Assembly (NCBI RefSeq): GCF_021869535.1
Contig: NW_026262648.1
Coordinates: 2,294,001-2,358,000 of the forward strand
Source: Mytilus californianus
Taxonomy: Eukaryota; Mollusca; Bivalvia; Mytilida; Mytilidae
DNA length: 64,000 nucleotides
Direction: 5' to 3'
Below are positions 50,001 to 62,000 of this stretch, in pieces. The notes under the pieces are model-generated. The model was not told where the DNA came from, did not search any database, and was given only the letters and a program-made list of their open reading frames with translations. Numbering within the stretch: the first letter of the stretch is position 1; each line of letters begins with the position of its first letter. A program made the translations under genes and the position numbers.

Positions 50001-53000
50001 ATGTTCTCAGACACCCTGTTTTCAGTACAAAAATGGTTAACTAGTAGCAAAGCCTACAACTTCATGTAGTCTGCTCAAATAAAGATGCAGCTGAACATGA
50101 AATAGTACAACAGCATTGAACAGGTTGACATCCATGTTTGATGTCAGTTATAATTGATGTATTATAAAAATAAGGAGATGTGATATGATTGCCAATGAAA
50201 CAACTTTCCACCAAAGTTCAAATGAAACGGATATATACAATTGTAGGCAACTGTATAGCCTTCAACAATGAGAAAACCCATACCGTATAGTAGGCTACAA
50301 AAGGCCCTGACAATACAAATATGAAACAATTCATTTGAGAAAACTAACAGCCTAATTCATAACAAAACAATTTACGAAAAACAAATTTGACAGATATGAT
50401 CCAACAACAACCAGCGAACTTCAAGCTCCTGACTTGGGACAGTCACATATAGAATGGTACATGTATGTAGTTTCAAATAAACGTATGCAAAGCATATATG
50501 CATGTATGAAGCTTTTATATACAACTATACATATTTGTGAATACAACAAGATGAAAATTATATAGAAGGGACTGTCCTTCAAAAACTACACCAATTTATA
50601 CTACTACATATTCAAATGCATCACACCAGATGCTATATACTAATTAAACAATTATAGGAGCATTTTAATACATTCCACTTTATAATAGTCATGCTTTGTT
50701 GAAGAATTTAGGATGATTGATTGATTGTTGGTTGCTTAACATCCAGTCGCAAATATTTCATGCATGTTCATGACGAGAACAATTAAACAATAAACACAAT
50801 GGAAAGGTCCTGTAACAGAGGCCGTCCTAGACGAAGGTCGGTAAAATTTGGACCACCACAGGAAAATGAGGGTACATTGGACAGGGACAAAAATTCAGCC
50901 TTGCAACAGGCCACCTACTGACCCTAAAAAAGTTGTTGCAAGAGTTCTTAATGTGCAGATATTTTGATACTCTCCCTACACGAGGCATCTGATTTAATGT
51001 CCCCATTCTGACTTGACATGGCTGTGCACTTATATATCCCGCACAATCATTTGAATGCCCCACTCTGGCGAGGGTTTTACTGCCAGTCGGAGGAAGACAT
51101 ATGGTGATCATATTTCTTTTCCCCAGTCACCATTAAGGGGAAGAAGAATTTAATAGCAATCAAATCTTTATGTATATGGGGATATTGCTCTTTGTTGAAG
51201 GCTATATCTGTCGGGGCTAACTCAAACTATCGTTATACAGAAAGAACACAACCATACAGTTTAACGTTTACTTCATATATATTCGAGCTGCTAAGGCTAC
51301 GTCCCGCATTGACGTCAACCCTAGATACAATTGGTAAAACGCGACGTCTTAACTCCCGCGGTATTCTCAACATTCTCCGGGCCGCTAAAAGTAAATATTA
51401 AAATTAAATTACAATAAAGTAAAAATGAATGAAAATTACTGTCTATCAAATCTAAACTTGACTTTAACTTAATAACTTTAGCACAGTCATTAACTTCCAG
51501 ATTAGTTATCTTCGAATTAAATCACAATGAGTCTATCTCGTATACACAAATCACAGTATGTCTATATTTTCCGTGCACCTGTTCCTTCTTTCAATGAAAT
51601 AGTATCATATTATAGGTTTTTGAAAGTAAGTCAATAAATCAAACATTTTCGTAACAGTCCATAATAAGTCACAACAGTTCATTAGATACGTATCATTCAG
51701 TCCATCTTTTAATATTTTCCCTGTCGGTCCTGCTTCCTCATCTCTCTCGATAAATCCGCGACGTGTCTGTTCCTTTATCATTTCTTTTAAGCCAAATTCC
51801 TCTGATTTATTCGAAACCAGTACGTTCAAGATGCTGGATGTCGTAGACGAATGTACCCTTCCTGGTTGTAAGGGTCCTGATAGTAAGTATCCAAGCTTTG
51901 ACTTAACCGCGATCGGTCCGTCTCCTCTTATTACTTTGTCTTCGATAAAGTTCCAATAGTAGTCGGCACCAATAAGTAACGATATTTCAAAAGAATCGTC
52001 CTGAGTAACTGGATGAGCGAGTCTTAATCCTTTGAGATAATCCATATTTCGGTTTACGTACCGCATATGATTATGTATTGGAACTGCTATAGTAGGTACA
52101 ATTAGAACTTCAATTGGAAATTTACGCCTATTCTCTATTTCAATGTGTACGGTGGATTTACGTAGTTCGCTCGTGCTGGTGTTATCCTTTCCAAATGCCG
52201 ATAAATGTACAATTTCAACTCCTTCAGTTTTCAAATTCAATTTTTTCGCTAGATCATCAGTTAAAAAAGATCTTTGTGCACCCTCATCAAATAAAACATT
52301 CGTATCCATACATATATTACCTGACCATACAGGAGCTACAGCAGTCTTCAATAGCACATTTGTACGCATCTGTGTCGATGAATGCAAAACTTTAGTATCT
52401 TCCTCGTTTTCAGTGTCATTTATAAGATTGACGGGTATAGATTGAATCTGTTTATCGGTATTGCTTGTAATGAATGCTAAACCTTCGCTGTTAACATTGC
52501 TACTTGCACTACATAGGCTGGAATGATGTCTCTGGTTGCAGTGTCGACACGTTCGTTTCGATTGACACTCATTAGCATGATGATTACCTAAACAATTAAA
52601 GCATAAATCATCACGTTTTACGATAGACATGCGAGCTTTATGATTACTAACATTGGTACAGTGTGCTGGTGCATGTATCTCTTTACAAAAAACACATGGT
52701 CTTTCTGTAATATTCCGGGGTTGGCTCTTCGCGTTGTGTGATGTGTTTTCTCGCGGTGATTCTGTTCCTGTATGAAATGTACAAGTAGATGCAATTGCGA
52801 ACTGACGGTTTAAAGACTCGAGATATGTACCTGTATTTTGTCCTGCCTCCATGATTTGAATTTCATTCAATATGCTCCTTCTCAGATCTTTCAAATTCCA
52901 ACTGGATGGTCCATGTTCTCTTGCTAAGTGTTGTCTGATTTCACTTGGTAACTTTCTCATGATAATCGGTACCAGTAAAGTTCCATATGACGTCTCAGGT

Positions 53001-56000
53001 TGTCCGAGCGAATCTAAACCTCTTACGTAGGCTTCACATCGGTCATAAAATAATCTTAAGCTTGACAAGGTGTATCGTGGTTGGGCAATATCTAAAAGTG
53101 CCTGTAAGTAGGCTTCCGTAATTCTGTATGTTTGTCCGAACCGTTCCTTGAGTACATTTATAGCCTCCATGTAATTACCATTTGTAAGCGCAAATCCAGT
53201 TATCGTATTTAATGCCTCGCTTTCAAGTTGCGATTTCAGATAATTAAATTTCTCAATGTTTGTCAAAGTAGGATTAAAATGTACAGCAGATTCGTACGAG
53301 TCCCAAAACGTTTGCCAATCTAAAATGTTGCCATTAAACTTCGGTAGTGATAACTTGGGTAAACGATGGTTACTAGTACTAGCTATATTTTGTGGTGCAA
53401 TATGACCTGTATCAGAGCCATTGTAGCTTGTCTGTGGTTGAGCGGCGGATGAAGCATAGAATGGTGTTGCGTTTTGAAAGTTATCAACATTTGCCGGGTG
53501 GAAAGGAGGGCTTTCTACATTGAGTACTTGATATGAAGATTGTGTTACATTGGAACTTGGTGTACGGTTTTGACCAATTTGTATAAAATTACGAAAATGT
53601 CTAAGTTTAGTGTCTAAATTATTTGAATACTCATCTGTATCTACTATTTCACTTTCAACGTTGTCTGAATCCGTTGCTTCCAATATCTGTTCGTTCAGTT
53701 TTTCCAACAATTTCTTCTTTTGCGTAAGATTATCGTACGTTGCAAGTAGTTCATCTCTGTCGAAGTCCGTGTTTTCCTTCGCCTCCTCGAATTTTCGGAA
53801 AAGTCTCGTCACTGCACTTCTATTTCCAGTCCTAATATTCTTTAACTTCTCCATCGATGTAATCCTGGTCACGGCACCATAAATGTCGGGGCTAACTCAA
53901 ACTATCATTATACAGAAAGAACACAACCATACAGTTTAACGTTTACTTCATATATATTCGAGCTGCTAAGGCTACGTCCCGCATTGACGTCAACCCTAGA
54001 TACAATTGGTAAAACGCGACGTCTTAACTCCCGCGGTATTCTCAACAATATCGTAGACTTTACTGGTTGCAAATCTCAACAAATTTGGTCTCCAGTGGAA
54101 GTTTGTCTCATTGACAATCATACACATTCTTATATTTAGAAGATTTTGTAAATTGCAAAGTTGAATTGATGTGTTATATTCAATTACCACAAACACTTTC
54201 TTGTCAAATTCCATGCTTTATAACTTTGTAATGATACTAGCAAATATAAATTAAAGTTTCAAGGGAAAAAAGCTTTTATTCTTAAACTAAAAGATAAAAA
54301 AAAAGTAAAAAATATAATAGTATCATTGCGTTGCCATTTTAAAGCATGTACCGTCAACTTCTGGGTTCTCTTTTATTTTCATGCATGTTATATTGTCATC
54401 ATTACATAAAAACGTTGTGAATGTTAGATCTAGATCGTTTTGGGTGTCAGTTTTTGTGTCTGTATGGCGTTACTTTAAAACGCACAACTGATTAAAATTT
54501 TGGTTATATAAATTTAGAGACGGACCCGCGGCTACGTACTGGATGCTTGTTTTTAAAAAAAGTACTTTTTTCTCGTCGACCTTCCACAACACGCGGCCAA
54601 TCCGACAAACGAGGTATTAATTTGACGTGGCCTTATTTCTGTTCATTTTTTGATAAAATGTAAACAGGCTTTTATAGCTTTCTAGATGATAAAACTATTA
54701 TTATTCATTTAAAGGTTATATCAAAACAAGCTCTAAAAACTACTTTGATAATTTGATTCGTAATAAGATGCAAATAATTGATGAAAAATGTAAACTTTAT
54801 TTATATACCGTAATCGGGCTTGTATAGTTCGCACTGGTACATAGTCCGCACCCCCTTCTCCCCACGAAATTTCAGGTAAAAAAACTTTTTGTAACTGTTA
54901 GAAAAGGTCTAATGAAACTCCGGTAATTTTAAATCGTGTGTGGTCATTTGCGGTATTTTCTTGGAAAAACCTATTTTCCATCACCAAACAGAAGCTGAAA
55001 CTGCTTGTAAATGGTTCTAAAAGACTTCACGCTGGTTAAAAAAAGTCTAAATCACACAAAAAACAATTTAGAAACTTGTGTATGTTTAAACCGGAAGTTT
55101 GAAAAGCACGTGTAAAAGATGAAAAAACCCAGTGAGAGTCGAAATCCGTATATAATAGATATCACTATAATACGACTTTGAAAGTAAAACAGTTCCCTCC
55201 TTATGTAAAACAGTGTTTAATATATCTATCACATTAATGTTTGAAGGGTCTTAAGCTAATACAAAACATATTTGTCAATAGGAACAACCAAAACGGAACG
55301 AATAATAACCGATTACGTTTTGTAGTTTACACATCGTAAGCTGGTTTACGGTTGTCTGTCTTTTTTTACTTTTTTTGTACGATTTCATTCAAGCAGATAC
55401 CAGTTTATATTTAGCAATGCATTGAAAAGAATTGAGAATTTTGTAATGAAGCATTTAATTTTTTAATTTTTCAATATTAATTTGATATTGAATAAAAATA
55501 ACTTATTAATATGGATTGGGTAAAATTATTGGTTTGAAAATGATAAGAGCGCACTCTACAATGTCAATAACAAACATGGCGGAACGTAAACAAACCACAT
55601 CGCGAAATTGAAATTTTCTCTCTTATTTCTTACTTATTGTACTCTATCATGTGTCTATAGTCCGCACCCCTGCTGTCAGGGTCAATTTTGGAGAATAAAA
55701 CCGCGGACTATACAAGCCTTTTAACGGTAAGAATCTTAAAACAAATTTATTTTTTGAAGACTATTTAAGATCACCAAACTTTACATATAGAAAGTTAATT
55801 GTGGTAGACTGTAGGTTTTACAGTAATTGTGTATATTTTTATATTAAATTTATGGTATTCTGTTTTGTATATTATATGACTTATATTGATTAATTAAAGG
55901 TATGAGTATATTAATTATAGATTGTAATTAATTGATCAGTATTTTTATTTTCATAGTTCATTTTATTTGCTTATTTGACATTTGGACTTATTGACAGTTG

Positions 56001-59000
56001 AGTTTTCTACTGGTTTGGGTAACTTTTTCTTCTGGTTTTGATGGTATAGGTGGTGGTTGTAAATCAATTTTAGCCTCTGGTTCCTCCTTTATCTTTCCTT
56101 TCATCTTCAAAAATCCCATCATCCAATCATTAAGTTCCTCTGGTGTATCTGCCTTGGGTTTGACTCCCATCTTTGCAAATGCATCCATCATCTTCTATCT
56201 GGCGTATGGCTACTCTAAGTGCATCAAAGGTCTTGATGGTATCATACTTGTGGCCGGATATGTCTTTTAAAGATGTCCTAAGTCCAGTCCAAAGCATAGA
56301 TCGTAGCATCTCATCAATGTCCTTGGGTTGTACTAATCCTCTTTCTTTGGCTTTCCCAAGTATGCTCTCTAGTCTACAACTCCAGGTAGTAACGCTCTCA
56401 TCTGTTCCTTGACGTGCACTGTAAAATTCTGCCAATAATTCCTCTTTCTTTTCCACACTGCCATAACACTGTCTAGCTTCTGTAGTATCTCTTGAACTGA
56501 AGCATCTAAATCCAATCTCATGGCAACCATTCCAGCTTCTCCACATAAAGATCTTCTTACGGTTTTGAGTATTAGTTATTTATTAATTAACAATTAGTTA
56601 TTGAAGTAAAATACAGTGAAACCAAAGTTACCCAAACCAGTAGAAAACTCGTCTGTCACTAAGTCCAAATGTCAAATAAGCAAATAAAATGAACTATGAA
56701 AATAAAAATACTGATCAATTAATTACAATCTGTAATTAATATACTCATACCTTTAATTAATCAATATAAGTAATATAATATACAAAATAGAATACCATAA
56801 ACTTAATATAAAAATATACACAATTACTGTAAAACCTAGTCTACCACATACTTTACAAATACAAATATTACATAAAAAATTGTTACAGTTAGATTTAAGG
56901 CGCCATGTGGTTAAATAAAGTTTAAATAGCATTCATTTGAAGGGATATTTTGTTCAGTATAGATGGTCTTATACAACAAAGAGTTTATGGATTTTTCAAT
57001 TGACCCATATTTATCAAAATGAGAAAAAAGTGGTACAAACCAAATATTCCAGTGTTCTACCAATGTCCAGTATGGATTTAACACCAGCTGATATAACTGT
57101 TACAGGAGTTCTACCAAGTTCTGTTAAATCGGCACTAATATCCATTGCTAAAGTAAAATACAATTTTAAGAAATAACTATAAAGAGTTTTGTCATTATGT
57201 TTTTTTTTTCTTTTTAATACTGATTTTCATCATTAAGATATGTTAAAATTGAAATACTTGAAACATATCTCCACGGAGATATGTAATGCCTGCTTAGCGG
57301 CAAAATTAAAGAGGGAAATAATTGATAGCACAATATAGCATGCTAACAGTTATTATCTCTTTTCAATTTATCATTACACCTGTCTAATATATAAGGTTTA
57401 TCTTTGGTGAATGTATATCATGTTTCACAGACTTATCTTACTTGGCTTCTCTTAAACCAACCTATTCACAAACCTTTAATAAAAAAAACATTCACAGTCA
57501 ATAAACCATGTCATAAGGAGAAGGGATAACTAATCTCCTTGAAATATGATTTACCGATTTTAAAATAAACAGCTAACCAGATATATCGTGGATTTGTCGT
57601 TAGTGGTTACAGTAGAACTAACAGAATTCAGTGTTACAGACACCATTATCACTTTGTTGACTCTTACTGAATATTATGCAGAAGATGACCTTGTGTAACA
57701 GGAGAGCATGATTCGTTTTACAAAATCGCTTGTCTCCACCGGGACTCGAACCCGGGACCTTTGTGTTACAAGGCAGCGCGTTTACCGACTGAGCTAAGGA
57801 AGTACTTCCTTAGATCAACCGCTTATGGCTGACTAAGTATCTACTAATGAAGGGAAGCAATCCCGTCACACTTCCCCCACCTCAAGAGTCATCATACCAT
57901 TATGACTCTCACAACACATACCCTAGCTAGAATTCCTATCTAACCACCGTGGGTTTTTTAGTTGGGCACCAAATGTAACCGGAGAGCATGATTCTTTTTG
58001 AAAAATCACTTGTCTCCAACGGACTCGAACCCAGGACCTTTGTGTTACAAGGCAGCATGTTTACCGACTGAGCTAAAGAATTACTTCCTTAGATCAACCG
58101 CTTACAGCTGACTAAGTATCTACTAATGAAGGGAAGCAATCCTGTCACATATGTCCCATTTGTTGACGCCACAACCCCTGCTTCTTTTATCCTTTATGAT
58201 TTATCACTATATTTTTAGTTGTCATGAACAGGAACTGTTTACCCTTATGTAACACCTGAGTTCATCCCTAGTTTTTTGGCAGTTTTTGATTGGTTTCTGA
58301 GTTGTATTTTGTGACATTTTATGTTTAAATTCCTTTATTTATTCCATTAGTTATGATTTTGTCTATCCTTCGTCTGAAAATCTATTTGTGCTTCTATTTC
58401 CATATATATGCAAGACAAAGGACATTTACCATTCTACTACTTGTCTTTTTCCCCAATAACAGTATATCTCCGTATACAATAGTGACACTTACAAAAGCAT
58501 TGAAAATAGCTGTATCATTTTTAATTGCAATATAAAAGTGACAACGTCTTTTTTTTCTAACCTTAACAAACCTCTAAACCTTTTCAAAGTTTACCTTATC
58601 AAAAAATGATTGGACTGTATTTGTAACAATTCTTACATGTCTCCGCCCCTCTGTGTACCCCTCCAATACCTCCAGTAACAAATATAGGTATACCAACTTG
58701 ATTGGCAATGCTCATTGTCCCTGAGACAGTTGTACCACCATTTATACCCTGTAAGTAAATCAAAATTTATTTTCTTGTTAATTCAAATCATCAAATTTAT
58801 TATTGTTGGTAAGCATTTTTTGACAATTTTTAACTACATCTTTCATACTCAAAGCCTTACCACCCAATACGTACATGACATAATTAGAGATTGACTCTAA
58901 AGAATTTACCATTTCTTATCATTTCAAGTTTTAATAAAATGCTCCGCAGGGTGCAGCTTGATACGACCGCAGACATCGAACCCTGAACAGTTGGGGCAAG

Positions 59001-62000
59001 TATGGACACAACATTCAAGCTTGATACAGCTCTGAATTTGGATTGTGATTAAATATTTGACACAGCATAGGTTTCTGACACAGAATGAATGTGGTCTAAG
59101 AACTTAAAAATTTTAAATAGGACATTCACCTATTATGGTCCAATATCCAAAATCTAAATACATGGTTAGATTCAGCATGTCAAAGAACCCCAAGAATTCA
59201 ATTTTTGATGAAATCAAACAAAGTTTAATTTTGGACCCTTTTGACCTCAATGTGGACAAAGTTGATAACGGGGCCCAAAAATCAAAAATCTAAATACATG
59301 GTTAGATTCAGCATATCAAAGAACCCCATATATTCAATTTTTGTTGAAATCAAACAAAGTTTAATTTTGGACCCCAACTTGGACCAACTTGAAAACTGGG
59401 CCCATAATCAAAAATCTAAATACATGTTTAGATTCAGCATATCAAAGAACCCTAAAAATTCAATTTTTGTTAAAATCAAACTAAGTTTAATTTTGGACCC
59501 TTTGGACCTTAATGTAGACCAATTTGAAAACGGAACCAAAAATTAAGTATCTAAATACACGGTTAGATTCGGCATATCAAAGAACCCCAATAATTCAATT
59601 TTTGATGAAATCAAACAAAGTTAAATTTTGGACCCTTTGGACCTCAATGTGGACCAATTTAAAAACGGGGCCCAAAATCCAAAAACTTAATACACGGTTA
59701 GATTCAGCATATTAAAGAACCCCAAGAATTCAAGAATAAAACCCCATTGAAATTGATAAAGAAATAAGCAATTTATACGAAGTATCTTCTTTTGCACAAT
59801 ACTGTGCAATTGAATATTTCTTGCTATTGCTCAATACTGTACAATTGACAATTTCTTGCTATTGCGCAATATTGTGCTATTGGATATTTCTTGCTATTGC
59901 GCAATACTGTGCAGATGAAGATTTCTTGCTATTGCGCAATACTGTGCAATTGAAGATTTCTTGCTATTGTGCAATACTGCGCAATTGAAAATTTCTTGCT
60001 ATTGCACAATACTTATTATATAATAATTTACACATCCTGTTTGGTGTGTATCTCCTACCATATCATTATTATTTGCTTTTAAATATAAATTAGAAATAAC
60101 CAACTTAAAATGGAAAATTTTAAAAGAAAACCCCCCCCCCCCCCGCAAATTTTTTGAACCCCCTTATGATTTATCACCCCCAAACTCGATCCCAGCCTTC
60201 CCTTTGTGGTATGGTACCTTGCAGTACAATTTCAGAGAGATCCATACACTTGAACACAAGTTATTGTCTGGAAACTAGAAAAATGCTTATTTTTGGCCCC
60301 TTTTTGGCCCCCAATTCCTAAACGTTTCGGGCAATTACCCCCAAACTCAATTCTAGCTTTCCCTTTGTGATATGGAACCTTGTAGTACAATTTCAGAAAT
60401 ATCCAAACACTTACACACAAGTTATTGTCATGAAACTAGAAAAATGCTTGTTTTTTGCCCCTTTTTTGGCCCCTAATTCCTAAAATTTTGAGGCAATTAC
60501 CCCAAAATCAGTTACAACCTTCCCTTTGTGATATGGAACCTTGTGGTACAATGTCAGAGAGATCCATACACTTACACACAAGTTATTGTCCAACCCTGAA
60601 CAGTTGGGACAAAAATGGACACAATATTCAAGCTTGATTCAGGTCTGAATTTGGATTGTATTTAAATATTTGACATATTATAGGTTTCTGAATAAATGTA
60701 GTCAAAGATCTTGAAATTGGTTATATGAATTGAATTTATATTGAATTAAAGATTCCTTGCTGTTGTGCAATACTTAGTAAATCTGTTGTCAGACTATAAA
60801 CAAATAAAGTTCAATTAATTCTCAATGTCATATTAGAAATTTATGAAAATAAAAAGGGAGCTTACATCAATAGATATAAACAATTCACCAAAGTTTCATG
60901 AGAATTGGTGACAGCATTTTTGAGTTATTGTCCGAAAACTGGAAAATCACCCCTTTTTTTAATGAATAAAACCCCATAACTCAGAAATGTAAAATGTAAA
61001 ATTTATAAAATTCTAAATGGATCTTACATCAATAGATATAAACAATTCACCAAAGTTTCATAAGAATTGCTGAAAGCATTTTTGAGTTTTTGTCCAAAAA
61101 CTGGAAAATCCCCCCTTTTTTTATGAATAAAACCCTGTAACTCGGAAACGTAAAATCATAAATTTATAAAAATCGAAAGGGAGCTCATGTCAATAGATAT
61201 AAACAATTCACCACAATTTCTTGCAAGTTGGTCAAAGCATTCTTGACTTATTGTCCAAAAACTGGAAAATCCCCCTTTTTTTAATGAATAAAACCCCACA
61301 ACTCGGAAACGTAAAATCTAAATTTTATAAGAAACGAAAGGGAGCTCACGTCAATAGATATAAACAATTCACAAAAGTTTTATGCAAATTGGTTAAAGCA
61401 TTTTTGAGTTAATGTCCGACATGTTGACGACGGACTGACGGACGGACAGACGGAGATGGACAGACGGACAACGGTATACCATAATACGTCCCGTAAACGG
61501 GCGTATAAAAACTAATTTTATGTCAATGATATTATTGAAAACTTCATGCAGACCTTTAGAGTTAATTTTGTTATTTGTGTTGTTGGTTTGCTGTCTCATA
61601 CATCTCTTTTTATTCCTACTGAAACTAAATTAGGATAACTATCATAACTTATTTCAATTATATTGAAAGGTTTCGAATGCAGCAACATTGAGTTGAAAAT
61701 ACAACAGAGTTTTTGCACTTGAAAAACTTTGGGCCTCTTTGATAATTATTTATACAGAATGGTAGTCTTACAACCATATTGTGTTATTATATATCTTTTT
61801 GACTTATTTATGAAAACAGAGCAAAATACATGTCATGTATACACAGTACATGTAAATCTTTTTTTCTATTTAATTATCTATAGATATTTCAGTATAAAGA
61901 GATTATGAAAAAAGAGAGTGAGAGAGAGAAGGAGAGAATCAAAGGGACAAAAAAGACATTTTCAAATGATTTATATTTTAGTTTTTCATACATGTGGACA

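Larger units (their letters stand above)
51209..54047 (-). mobile_element. BEL/Pao LTR retrotransposon, gag-protease only (pol deleted), young
   Basis: LTRs of 164 bp at 53884-54047 (5') and 51209-51372 (3'), TGTTGAG...CCGACA on the minus strand, differ at one base. The 5-bp target duplication ATATC is at 51204-51208 and 54048-54052. The primer site TGGTGCCGTGACCAGGAT (53879-53862) is the exact complement of the 3' end of animal tRNA-His with CCA. A G/A-rich tract (GCGGCCCGGAGAA) precedes the 3' LTR. The internal region is only 2.5 kb: one long gag/protease frame and no reverse transcriptase, RNase H or integrase. Non-autonomous. Confidence 0.95.
57694..58149 (-). mobile_element. TRIM (miniature LTR element) whose LTRs contain a tRNA-like Pol III module
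   Basis: Two direct repeats, 57694-57870 (177 bp) and 57974-58149 (176 bp), each TGTGAC...GTTACA on the minus strand, flank 103 bp. Just inside the 5' LTR (minus strand) is TGGTGCCCAAC, which resembles a tRNA-Lys primer site. Just before the 3' LTR is the polypurine tract GAGGTGGGGGAAG. It has no coding capacity, and total length 456 bp fits TRIMs. No target duplication is visible (CCTTG / TATGT). Each LTR holds an A box TAGCTCAGTCGG and a B box GGTTCGAGTCC in tRNA spacing. Confidence 0.75.

Noticed and set aside
51605..53872. Host gene of 755 residues
   Set aside because: It is bounded by LTRs, a primer site and a target duplication, and has the DUF1759, zinc-knuckle and DUF1758 order of BEL/Pao gag-protease. 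The longest start uses a GTG inside the primer site.
57733..57805. Functional tRNA gene (Thr- or Val-like)
   Set aside because: The A and B boxes and T-arm are good, but the acceptor stem does not pair and the anticodon arm is malformed. The sequence is part of a repeated LTR-like unit.
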